A stretch of 6,057 nucleotides of DNA. It comes from Desulfobacterales bacterium. GTDB lineage: Bacteria; Desulfobacterota; Desulfobacteria; Desulfobacterales; UBA5852. The position numbers and the translations under genes were made by a program. Below, piece by piece: positions 1 through 5,961 of the stretch. The stretch lies in assembly GCA_030066455.1 (NCBI GenBank), contig JASJBQ010000287.1, positions 1-6,057 of the forward strand, read 5' to 3'. Numbering within the stretch: position 1 is the stretch's first letter; each line of letters starts with the position of its first letter. The notes below the pieces were generated by a model. It had not been told where the DNA came from and did no database searches. It worked only from the letters and a program-made list of their open reading frames with translations.

Positions 1-1282
1 ATTCGTCCAACGCGAAGACGATCCGCCCGGCAACGATCGTGGCCGCCGCACGCCCCTTCAATTCCCAGCCATCAAAAGGTGTGTTCCGGCTCTTGGACCG
101 GAAATCATCGGCCGAAACCGTGAAGGCCGCATCCGGGTCGATGATCGTGATATCGGCCGCCATGCCGGTCTGGAGTCCGCAGGGCACGCCGATGATCCGG
201 GCCGGATTGCTGGCCATCAATTCGACCAGGCGCGGCAACGTCAAGACCCCGTCGTGCACCAGTTTCAAGGCCAGTGCCAGGGTCGTTTCGAGCCCGATAA
301 TGCCGTTGGCGGCCAGGTCGAATTCGAGCTGTTTTTCAATGCTCGAATGGGGCGCGTGGTCACTGGCGATGGCATCCAGGGTCCCGTCGGCCAGACCCTG
401 GCGGATGGCATCCCGGTCGGAGGCCGTGCGCAGGGGCGGATACATCTTGGTATTGGGATCGTAGTCGCTGACGGCGCCGTCGTCCAGGATAAAATGGTGC
501 GGTGCGGCCTCGGCCGTTACCGGCAGGCCCTGCGACTTGGCGATCCGGATGGCCTCCACGGCCTCGCGCGTGCTCACGTGGGCAATGTGGAGTTTGCCGC
601 CCGTGAGGCCGGCCAGGGCGATGTCACGCTGGGCCATGGTGCTTTCGGCGGCGTTGGGAATGCCGCGCAGCCCCAGGCGCGTGGCGGTCACGCCCTCGTT
701 CATGGTCCCGCCGGCCGAAAGCAGCGGATCCTCGCAATGGGCGATGACGGGCCGGCCCACGCCGCGCGCGTATTCCAGCGCCCGACGCATCAGCAGGCTG
801 TCGGCCACCGGGAGGCCGTCGTCGGTGAAAGCCACCGCACCGGCCGCCGCCAGCTCGTAGAAGGGCGTCAACCCCTCCCCGGCCAATCCGGGGCTGACGG
901 CCGCCGCCGGATAGACCCGGGACGCCCCGGCACTTTGCGCTCTTTCCAGAATGAATTCGGTTACCTGGGCGCAGTCGTTGGGCGGGTGCGTGTTGGGCAT
1001 GGCGCAGACGGCCGCGAACCCGCCGGCAGCGGCGGCCCGGCATCCGCTGGCGATGGTTTCCTTGTATTCCTCGCCGGGTTCACGCAGATGGACGTGCAGA
1101 TCGATCAGCCCGGGGACGACGATTTTACCGCGGGCATCGATCACGGGCACGCCTTTTTCGTCGTCGCTCGTTCCCCCGCCGGGATTGAGGGCGGCGATCT
1201 TGCCCTCTTTTATATAAAGATCCGCATCCCCGTCAAAATGGCCCGGATCGATGACACGCCCGCCGCGGATGATCAGGTCCAT
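1..1282 (-). CDS. pyrC: Dihydroorotase, type II (C-terminus cut by window edge)
   Basis: Catalyses reversible cyclisation of N-carbamoyl-L-aspartate to dihydroorotate (EC 3.5.2.3), step 3 of pyrimidine synthesis, in the cytoplasm. The frame is open for 427 codons from ATG at 1282 to the left edge; bacterial type II enzymes are about 425-430 residues, so little is missing. It shows the amidohydrolase metal set: DLHVHLREPG (His63, His65), FTDDG (Asp155), HCED (His182), HIAHVS (His235) and SDHAPH (Asp308). Other family signatures are CAMPNT, TAEAAPHH and KMYPPLR. Asp155 probably replaces the carboxylated lysine of type I enzymes, as in the Aquifex enzyme (family knowledge). No catalytic residue is lost, so this is not the inactive PyrC-like partner found beside some ATCases. 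A good Shine-Dalgarno, GGGAGG at 1297-1292, lies inside the end of pyrB, 9 nt before the ATG. The pyrB stop is 2 nt upstream, so the two genes are almost certainly co-transcribed and translationally coupled. Confidence 0.97.
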   Translation of the reverse strand, partial: MDLIIRGGRVIDPGHFDGDADLYIKEGKIAALNPGGGTSDDEKGVPVIDARGKIVVPGLIDLHVHLREPGEEYKETIASGCRAAAAGGFAAVCAMPNTHPPNDCAQVTEFILERAQSAGASRVYPAAAVSPGLAGEGLTPFYELAAAGAVAFTDDGLPVADSLLMRRALEYARGVGRPVIAHCEDPLLSAGGTMNEGVTATRLGLRGIPNAAESTMAQRDIALAGLTGGKLHIAHVSTREAVEAIRIAKSQGLPVTAEAAPHHFILDDGAVSDYDPNTKMYPPLRTASDRDAIRQGLADGTLDAIASDHAPHSSIEKQLEFDLAANGIIGLETTLALALKLVHDGVLTLPRLVELMASNPARIIGVPCGLQTGMAADITIIDPDAAFTVSADDFRSKSRNTPFDGWELKGRAAATIVAGRIVFALDE

Positions 1283-1284
1283 CG

Positions 1285-2208
1285 CTATTTGCCTCCCAGC
1301 ACCAGGTATAAAAGGGCCATGCGCACGGCCACGCCGTTGGTGACCTGTTCCAGAATGACCGCGAAGGGCCCGTCCGCCACCTCGGGGGCGATTTCCACGC
1401 CGCGGTTCATGGGTCCGGGGTGCATGATGAGCACATCGGGCGACGCCTTGCGCAGCCGCTCGCGATTCAACCCGAACACGGCGGCGTATTCGCGCTCGTC
1501 GGGCATGAGAAATTGAGCCTGGCGTTCTTTCTGGATGCGCAGCATCATGATGACGTCCGCACCGCCGATGGCATCGTCCAGCGAAGGGGCCACCTTGGCC
1601 CCCATCGCTTCGATCCCGATAGGCATCATGGTCGGCGGACCGCAGACCGTGACATGGGCGCCCATCTTGCGGAACCCGACGATATTCGAGCGGGCCACCC
1701 GGCTGTGGGCGATATCGCCCACGATCAGCAGGTTGAGCCCCCTCAAACGGCCCTTCTTCTCTTGCACGGTCATGAGATCGAGCAGGGCCTGGGTGGGGTG
1801 CGCATGCATGCCGTCGCCCGCATTGATCACGCAGGCCTGGCAGTGACGGGCCAGGAAATGCGGGGCGCCCGCCGAGCCATGCCGGATGATGATCACGTCC
1901 GGCTGCATGGCCTCGATGTTTTGCACCGTGTCGAGCAGCGTCTCGCCCTTGACCACGCTGCTGCCGGCTTTGGAGAAGGACAGGCTGTCCGCGCTCAGGC
2001 GCTTGGCGGCAAGGTCGAAGGAGGATTTGGTGCGGGTGCTGGGTTCGTAAAAGAACTGGACGACGGTCTTGCCCCGCAGGGTGGGCACCTTTTTGATCGG
2101 CCGGCGTGAAATTTCCTTCATGCGCTGGGCCGTATCCAGAATCGTGTGGATGTCGGCGTCAGAAAGCGATGCCATGTCCAAGATGTGTTTGTGCCTCATC
2201 CCCCCCAT
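1285..2208 (-). CDS. pyrB: Aspartate carbamoyltransferase catalytic subunit
   Basis: Transfers the carbamoyl group from carbamoyl phosphate to L-aspartate (EC 2.1.3.2), the committed step of pyrimidine synthesis, in the cytoplasm. At 307 residues it is the normal catalytic-chain length. Visible motifs are the carbamoyl-phosphate loop FYEPSTRTK (53-61), GSSVVKGE with Ser83 and Lys87 (equivalent to E. coli Ser80 and Lys84), HPTQALLDL (137-145), LRIQKER (223-229, aspartate site) and HPGPMNRGVEI (263-273). The HPGP form, not E. coli HPLP, is typical of ATCases that lack a PyrI regulatory chain, and no pyrI lies next to it. The C-terminal QVTNGVAVRMALL is also standard. The start is uncertain: ATG at 2208 gives MGGMRH, while ATG at 2199 begins at residue 4. 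G-runs precede both and neither spacing is ideal. lepB ends 40 nt upstream with no visible terminator, and pyrC follows after 2 nt. Confidence 0.98.
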   Translation of the reverse strand: MGGMRHKHILDMASLSDADIHTILDTAQRMKEISRRPIKKVPTLRGKTVVQFFYEPSTRTKSSFDLAAKRLSADSLSFSKAGSSVVKGETLLDTVQNIEAMQPDVIIIRHGSAGAPHFLARHCQACVINAGDGMHAHPTQALLDLMTVQEKKGRLRGLNLLIVGDIAHSRVARSNIVGFRKMGAHVTVCGPPTMMPIGIEAMGAKVAPSLDDAIGGADVIMMLRIQKERQAQFLMPDEREYAAVFGLNRERLRKASPDVLIMHPGPMNRGVEIAPEVADGPFAVILEQVTNGVAVRMALLYLVLGGK

Positions 2209-2217
2209 GCGCCCCCC
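2197..2217 (-). promoter_or_regulatory. G-rich dual start region of pyrB
   Basis: Reading the minus strand, a run of six G (2217-2212) is followed after CGC by ATG (2208), whose G begins a run of seven G (2206-2200) leading straight into a second in-frame ATG (2199). The first run is only 3 nt from the first ATG and 12 nt from the second, so either could be used with a suboptimal Shine-Dalgarno spacing. This decides whether PyrB begins MGGMRH or MRH. A length change in the seven-G run would knock out the first start but not the second. Confidence 0.5.
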
Positions 2218-2227
2218 GTTTGCAAAC
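2218..2227. repeat. 10-bp perfect palindrome in the lepB-pyrB gap
   Basis: GTTTGCAAAC is a perfect 10-bp palindrome directly upstream of the G-run before pyrB, in the 40-nt gap after lepB. It is short enough to be chance. It could be half of an operator or simply part of the leader. No partner copy was seen elsewhere in the window. Confidence 0.25.
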
Positions 2228-2248
2228 CGCTCGCCGTCGAAAGCGATA

Positions 2249-2890
2249 TCACTCGATCATGCTGCCGATACGGCGCCAGCGCACCGCGAAATCGTCCTTG
2301 TTCCAGGACCAGTAGATCATGAACGCCTTGCCCCGCAGTTCGCTGTAGTTGACGAAGTTCCAGAAGCGGCTGTCGTTGCTGCGGTCGCGGTTGTCGCCCA
2401 TGACGAACAGGCTGTCCGCGGGCACTTTGATCGGACCGAAATTGTCCCGTGGATTGCCGCGCAGGATAAAGGCATCCTTGTGAACCGCGTACGTACTTTC
2501 CTCCGGCGCGCCGTTGACGTAAACGACCTTGTTGCGGCACTCCACCGTGTCGCCCGGAATCCCGACCACCCGCTTGATAAAATCCATTTTCGGGTCCTGG
2601 GGAAATTTGAAAACGACGATGTCGCCCCGCTTGGGCGCCGCCACGGAAACGACGGTTTTGTTGCTGAATGGCATCCGGATGCCGTAAATGAATTTGTTGA
2701 CCAGAATATGGTCGCCGATCAGCAGCGTGTCCTCCATCGAACCGGATGGAATTTTAAACGCCTGAACCACGAACGTCCGGATGAACAGGGCCAGAAGGAT
2801 TGCCAGGAGAATGGCTTCGACGTTTTCGCGAAGCCGGGACTTTGGTTTGGGGCCGGTTTGACTTTCCGGCGTGGTCGAACTTGGTTTCAA
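2249..2890 (-). CDS. lepB: Signal peptidase I
   Basis: Membrane-bound serine protease (EC 3.4.21.89) that removes signal peptides from exported preproteins on the periplasmic side of the inner membrane. At 213 residues it fits the short single-anchor type. Order: a hydrophilic N-terminus (1-24); one hydrophobic segment at about 25-45; box B IPSGSMEDTL with nucleophile Ser51; RGDIVVF (box C, 88-94); box D KRVVGIPGD with general-base Lys106; and box E VMGDNRDRSNDSRFW (163-177). All catalytic residues are present. Asp54 stands where many family members have Pro (SM-x-P-T-L). The start codon appears to be TTG at 2890: the frame has no ATG between an upstream stop at 2935-2933 and Met52, which already lies in the active site, and a later start would lose the membrane anchor. 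It lies about 110 nt after pgpA and 40 nt before pyrB. Confidence 0.96.
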   Translation of the reverse strand: MKPSSTTPESQTGPKPKSRLRENVEAILLAILLALFIRTFVVQAFKIPSGSMEDTLLIGDHILVNKFIYGIRMPFSNKTVVSVAAPKRGDIVVFKFPQDPKMDFIKRVVGIPGDTVECRNKVVYVNGAPEESTYAVHKDAFILRGNPRDNFGPIKVPADSLFVMGDNRDRSNDSRFWNFVNYSELRGKAFMIYWSWNKDDFAVRWRRIGSMIE

Positions 2891-2905
2891 TTCAGGCTGA
2901 CACCT
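2888..2905 (-). promoter_or_regulatory. Ribosome binding site and TTG start of lepB
   Basis: On the minus strand AGGTG (2905-2901) lies 10 nt before TTG (2890-2888), the only plausible initiator that keeps the membrane anchor of LepB. An ATG at 2910 is out of frame: it opens a seven-codon frame whose TGA (2889-2887) overlaps the TTG in the string ATTGA. That small frame has no Shine-Dalgarno of its own that I can see. Confidence 0.6.
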
Positions 2906-2940
2906 TTCATATAAAAACCAAAAAATTCAGGTTATTGGAT

Positions 2941-2980
2941 TCACCGCCCGGATTCAACCCGCGGGTCGAAGACCGGGTGA
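2941..2980 (-). repeat. Imperfect inverted repeat (hairpin) between pgpA and lepB
   Basis: The 40-nt segment folds on itself. The outer arm TCACC pairs with GGTGA, CGG pairs with CCG after a short bulge, and TTCGACC pairs with GGTTGAA (one G-U in RNA) around a CGCG loop. This gives roughly 14 to 15 pairs with a bulge and a mismatch. Reading the minus strand, a T-rich stretch (six T, GG, five T, at 2926-2914) follows about 14 nt later. That is too far for a classical intrinsic terminator, so I call it a hairpin of unknown role: a weak terminator or attenuator, an mRNA stability element, or a processing site between pgpA and lepB. Confidence 0.4.
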
Positions 2981-2999
2981 GACTTTCTGGTCGGCGGTC

Positions 3000-3461
3000 T
3001 CAGGCCAGCAGCCAGACCCCTGCGCGATAAACCAGATTGGTCAGCAGCCCCGCGGCCAGATCGTCGGCCACGATACCGAGCCCCCCCTTGAGGCGCCGGT
3101 CCAGCCATCCGACCGGAAAGGGCTTGAGCACATCGAAGAGGCGGAAAATCAGAATATTGATCAAACAGCCGGCAAACGACAGTTTGAGCCCCAGACACGC
3201 CACCAGAACACCAGCGATTTCATCGATCACCACCGCCCCCGGGTCGGCCCCGTTCAGCAGGGACGCGGCCCGGTGGGCAATGCCGATGGCGGCAACCGCA
3301 AACAAGGCCGCCAGAGCCAGCGCCAGCCCCAATGGCAGATGGCTCAGGAGCCATCCGAAGGGAAGCGCCACAAAAGAGCCGACCGTACCCGGGGCGTAGG
3401 GCGAATAGCCGCTGCCGCCCCCCGTGGCCAGGAAAAGGACGTCACGATCCTTTAAAAACAT
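3000..3461 (-). CDS. pgpA: Phosphatidylglycerophosphatase A
   Basis: Inner-membrane phosphatase that dephosphorylates phosphatidylglycerol phosphate to phosphatidylglycerol (EC 3.1.3.27), the last step of synthesis of this phospholipid. The 153 residues match the family length. The signatures are in order: GSGYSPYAPGTVGS (16-29), DPGAVVIDEIAG (73-84) with acidic Asp73, Asp80 and Glu81, FRLFDVLKP (106-114), and GGLGIVADDLAAG (126-138) with Asp133 and Asp134. Hydrophobic stretches at about 30-60, 82-108 and 136-152 fit a multi-pass protein. The start is ATG at 3461, giving MFLKDRD; no clear Shine-Dalgarno precedes it, so it may depend on coupling to larC, which stops 15 nt upstream. Downstream comes the hairpin-bearing gap before lepB. 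Two membrane-envelope genes, pgpA and lepB, are thus adjacent. Family assignment is firm; it has not been separated experimentally from other phosphatidylglycerophosphatases. Confidence 0.95.
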   Translation of the reverse strand: MFLKDRDVLFLATGGGSGYSPYAPGTVGSFVALPFGWLLSHLPLGLALALAALFAVAAIGIAHRAASLLNGADPGAVVIDEIAGVLVACLGLKLSFAGCLINILIFRLFDVLKPFPVGWLDRRLKGGLGIVADDLAAGLLTNLVYRAGVWLLA

Positions 3462-3476
3462 GGCCCGTGTCTATAT

Positions 3477-4730
3477 TCAGCGCCCCTTTTTGTCAATGAC
3501 TCTATCCGGGCGGGCTGCCGCGCGGCCGCCGCGTTGGGCGAGGCCGCTAATCTCGCTGCCGATCAGATCGTAGATGTCCCGCAGAGGACGTTGAAGGGCG
3601 TTTGCCAAACGGCGGCATTCCTCATACTCGGGGATCAGGCGTTGAGCGCCATCGGGGGCCAGGCTGCGTTTGACTTTCACGGGCCCCAGCGACGTTTCCA
3701 CGACGGTTTCCTCCCGCGGCAGCACCAGGCGCCGGACCGATTGCACCCGGATGCCCAGACTGGTCGTCTCTGCAAAGAGGATGTCTGCAACCGCCTGAAC
3801 GTGTGGGTTGCGGCACAAGACCCGGACCACGGTGCCGGGTCGGTTTTTTTTCATATAGGCCGGGATCCAGCAGACGTCGAGGGCGCCGGCCGCCAAAAGT
3901 CGTTCCATCAGGTGACCGTAAACCTCGGGGTTCATGTCGTCGATGGCGGTCTCGATCATGGCGACGTCGTCTTCGAGGATGGCGTCGGTCCCGGTATGCC
4001 CGGCGGCTTCCGGTCGTCCGATGACCACGCGAAGCAGATTGGGCCTGTCGGCAAACCGCTGGCGGCCGGCACCGTAGCCCGTAGCGCGCAGCTGCATCGC
4101 GGGAAAAGGTCCGAAATCCTGCGTCAGCGAGGTGATGATCGCCGCGCCCGTGGGCGTCACCAGTTCTCCCTCGATCGCGGTGCCTTTGACCGGCACGTTC
4201 TCGAGCAGCGCCAGCGTGGCCGGGGCCGGCACCGGGAGCACGCCGTGACGGCAGGTCACGAATCCCGAGCCGAGCGGCAGGGGGGATGCGGAAATACCGT
4301 CGATGTCCAGGTAATCCAGGCAAAGCGCCGTTCCGACGATATCGATGATCGCATCCGCAGCGCCGACTTCATGAAAGTGGACGTCCTCCGGCGAGCAGTC
4401 GTGGATTTGGGCTTCCGCCCGGGCCAGCCGGCTGAACATGTCGACAGCCCGGTTCTTGATCCGCTCCGGAAGACTGCTGTTAGCGATCATGGCCCGGATA
4501 TCACTGAAATGGCGCTCGGTATCCTCCCGGGGCAGATCGATATTCACCTGCCGGGCCCTGATGCCATTGACGGAGACGGTTTCCACGGTCAGTTCGAAGG
4601 CGCCGAGATCAAGCGCGGCAAGGTCTTCTTTGAGGCGATTCGGCGACGCGCCGAGGTCGATCAGGGCCGCAAGGGTCATGTCGCCGCTGATGCCCGAGAG
4701 GCAATCGAAATGTGCATGTTTGGGCGCCAT
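3477..4730 (-). CDS. larC: Nickel insertion protein LarC (nickel-pincer cofactor biosynthesis)
   Basis: LarC is a CTP-dependent cyclometallase (EC 4.99.1.12, family knowledge). It inserts nickel into pyridinium-3,5-bisthiocarboxylic acid mononucleotide to make the nickel-pincer cofactor of LarA-type racemases and epimerases. The 417 residues carry the DUF111 signatures: FDCLSGISGDMTLAALIDLG (8-27), HFHEVGAADAIIDIVG (118-133), ELVTPTGAAI (189-198), GYGAG (218-222), IDDMNPEVYGHLMERLLAAG (263-282), the lysine-bearing AYMKKNRPG (291-299) and ETTSLGIR (321-328). It is one intact frame, unlike Lactiplantibacillus plantarum, where larC1 and larC2 are joined by a frameshift. I chose ATG at 4730 because the family N-terminus starts there. 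The same frame stays open upstream to 5297, but that stretch is the shadow of the peptidase gene. The peptidase stop is 1 nt away and the Shine-Dalgarno is a G-run 10 nt before the start. No larA, larB or larE is in the window, so the client enzyme is not shown. Confidence 0.95.
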   Translation of the reverse strand: MAPKHAHFDCLSGISGDMTLAALIDLGASPNRLKEDLAALDLGAFELTVETVSVNGIRARQVNIDLPREDTERHFSDIRAMIANSSLPERIKNRAVDMFSRLARAEAQIHDCSPEDVHFHEVGAADAIIDIVGTALCLDYLDIDGISASPLPLGSGFVTCRHGVLPVPAPATLALLENVPVKGTAIEGELVTPTGAAIITSLTQDFGPFPAMQLRATGYGAGRQRFADRPNLLRVVIGRPEAAGHTGTDAILEDDVAMIETAIDDMNPEVYGHLMERLLAAGALDVCWIPAYMKKNRPGTVVRVLCRNPHVQAVADILFAETTSLGIRVQSVRRLVLPREETVVETSLGPVKVKRSLAPDGAQRLIPEYEECRRLANALQRPLRDIYDLIGSEISGLAQRGGRAAARPDRVIDKKGR

Positions 4731-4731
4731 T

Positions 4732-5898
4732 TTATGCGTGCCCCCCCTTCCCCTCCGAAGCGTCGCTGTACCGGCATATGATTTCGACGACCAGCTCGCA
4801 GGCGCGCACCATGTCCGCCAGGGCGACCCTTTCATCCAGGGTGTGCGGGTCGTGCATACCGGTTCCCAGAACACCGGCGACGATGCCCTTCTGAAAAAAA
4901 GCGTTGGCGTCCGAACCGCCCCCGGCCGGCTGGGTGCGAAGGGACCGGCCCAGCCGGTGGGCCGCCTCCACGGCCAATTTGACGACCGCGTGGTCCTCCG
5001 GGATATGCGTGCGCATGAAATCCGGTTCAAGCCGGTAGGCAAACCGGGGCTTGCTGCCGTCGACCGGACGCGGGTCATATGTATCGACGGCGTGCTGAAA
5101 GGCATCGATGATCCGCTGGGTGGCCCGTTTGAGCTTGGTTTCGCAGTGGCTGCGGACCTCGGCGTCGATGGTGACCCGGGCCGGCACGATATTGGTGGCC
5201 ACGCCTCCGCGGAGCGTACCGATGTTGCAGGTGGTTTCCCGATCCAGGCGCCCCCATTCAAGCCCGGCAATCGCGCGCGAGGCGATGAAGATGGCATTGA
5301 TGCCCTTTTCGGGCGACGCGCCGGCGTGCGCCTCCTTGCCCAGCACTTCGAGGCTCAGGCGATTGGCCGCCGGCGCCCGGTTGATCAGGCGGTCCGGGTC
5401 GCGCGCGTCCAGAACATAGCCGATGCGGGCCGATAGCAGATCGACGTCGAGGTGTTTGGCCCCCAGCAGACCGATCTCCTCGCAGGTCGAAAACACGAGC
5501 TCCAGCGGGGCATGGGGCCGGCCGGCTTCATTCAGGGCCGCCAGGGCTTCGAGCAGAATGGCGATCGCGCTCTTGTCGTCCGCCCCCAGGATGGTGTCGC
5601 CGGAACTCCTGAAAACGCCGCCCTCGAAAACCGGGCGGATGCCGACGCCCGGCTGGACGGTGTCCATATGGGCGCTGAACAGCAGGGGCGCCTTGCCGAC
5701 CGCACCGGCCAGGCGCCCGATGAGGTTGCCCGTATCGCTCCCGGTTTGCGGCGCGGAGCGATCGAACTGCGTGGCGACGCCCAACGCTTCGAGTCGTTTC
5801 TGCAGCAGCGCCGCGAAACGACCTTCGGAGCGGGAGACGCTGTCGCACCGGACCAGCAATTTGAAAGTCTGCGCGAGACGCTCGGGATTGATCGGCAT
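4732..5898 (-). CDS. M20-family metallopeptidase, peptidase T-like
   Basis: Probable cytoplasmic two-metal (zinc or cobalt) aminopeptidase acting on small peptides. The 388 residues fit the M20 family. Metal and catalytic motifs are in order: SAHMDTV (75-81) with His77 and catalytic Asp79, GADDKSAIA (105-113) with bridging Asp107, FSTCEEIGLLGAKHL (136-150) with general-base Glu140 and ligand Glu141, VLDARD (162-167) with Asp164, and a C-terminal MHDPHTLDE (348-356) supplying the last His. The insert GKEAHAGASPEKGINA (187-202) is the usual dimerisation-domain signature. The details are closest to what is often named a PepT-like protein; substrate cannot be read from sequence, and dipeptidase, tripeptidase or amino-acylase activity are all possible. 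Start ATG 5898 has AGGTG (5913-5909) 10 nt upstream. It is probably the first gene of the minus-strand run, with larC starting 1 nt after its TAA. selC diverges from it across 63 nt. Confidence 0.9.
   Translation of the reverse strand: MPINPERLAQTFKLLVRCDSVSRSEGRFAALLQKRLEALGVATQFDRSAPQTGSDTGNLIGRLAGAVGKAPLLFSAHMDTVQPGVGIRPVFEGGVFRSSGDTILGADDKSAIAILLEALAALNEAGRPHAPLELVFSTCEEIGLLGAKHLDVDLLSARIGYVLDARDPDRLINRAPAANRLSLEVLGKEAHAGASPEKGINAIFIASRAIAGLEWGRLDRETTCNIGTLRGGVATNIVPARVTIDAEVRSHCETKLKRATQRIIDAFQHAVDTYDPRPVDGSKPRFAYRLEPDFMRTHIPEDHAVVKLAVEAAHRLGRSLRTQPAGGGSDANAFFQKGIVAGVLGTGMHDPHTLDERVALADMVRACELVVEIICRYSDASEGKGGHA
4741..4747 (-). promoter_or_regulatory. Seven-G run at the peptidase-larC junction
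   Basis: Seven consecutive G lie in the last codons of the peptidase gene, 10 nt before the larC ATG, and probably act as its Shine-Dalgarno within GAAGGGGGGG. Because the larC frame is open upstream through this point, a +1 ribosomal shift, or loss of one G in the transcript, would run the peptidase frame into larC without meeting the peptidase stop. Confidence 0.45.
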
Positions 5899-5961
5899 GA
5901 TGGGCTTTCACCTGGACAATTGACAAAATGCGTAGGGGCGACTATTTATTGCCATCAGCGC
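5899..5961. promoter_or_regulatory. Divergent intergenic region, peptidase operon / selC
   Basis: These 63 nt separate two divergent transcription units. They hold the peptidase Shine-Dalgarno on the minus strand and a promoter-like pair for selC on the plus strand. I could not find a convincing sigma-70 pair for the peptidase operon here. It may start inside or beyond the selC promoter zone, or use another sigma factor. Confidence 0.5.
5920..5948 (+). promoter_or_regulatory. Candidate sigma-70 promoter of selC
   Basis: A perfect -35 box TTGACA (5920-5925) is followed by a 17-bp spacer and TATTTA (5943-5948). The latter matches only half of the -10 consensus but lies in an AT-rich patch. Transcription would start near 5955, leaving a 5' leader of about 7 nt before the mature tRNA end. 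Position, strand and spacing fit a stable-RNA promoter; the weak -10 keeps this a prediction. Confidence 0.6.

Noticed and set aside
254..1516. 420-codon plus-strand open frame antisense to pyrC and pyrB
   Set aside because: It spans two clearly recognised genes in antisense, has the low-complexity Gly/Arg/His composition of GC-rich shadow frames, and matches no protein family I know.
2887..2910. Seven-codon frame before lepB as a real small gene
   Set aside because: It lacks a Shine-Dalgarno and is too short to judge; kept only as an observation about the lepB start.
2929..2957. Possible lepB promoter with TTGAAT and TAACCT
   Set aside because: The -10 matches only three of six positions and the -35 lies inside the hairpin; too weak to list as a feature.
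2944..2966. tRNA T-arm-like string (GGGTTGAATCC on the minus strand) in the pgpA-lepB gap
   Set aside because: No acceptor, D or anticodon arm can be built around it and its own stem pairs poorly. It is better explained as part of the larger inverted repeat.
3534..4781. 415-codon plus-strand open frame antisense to larC
   Set aside because: Shadow of larC, whose family signatures are unmistakable on the other strand; composition is non-protein-like.
4731..5297. N-terminal extension of LarC by 189 codons
   Set aside because: This part is the peptidase gene read in another frame. LarC homology starts at the ATG at 4730, which has its own ribosome binding site.
4438..5923. Long plus-strand open frames antisense to the peptidase (4438-5436 and 5423-5923)
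   Set aside because: They mirror a complete M20 peptidase with all metal motifs; no domain or ribosome binding site supports them.
5938..5956. Sigma-54-like TGGCA string on the minus strand upstream of the peptidase
   Set aside because: There is no GC at the required distance after the GG, so the -12 element is missing.
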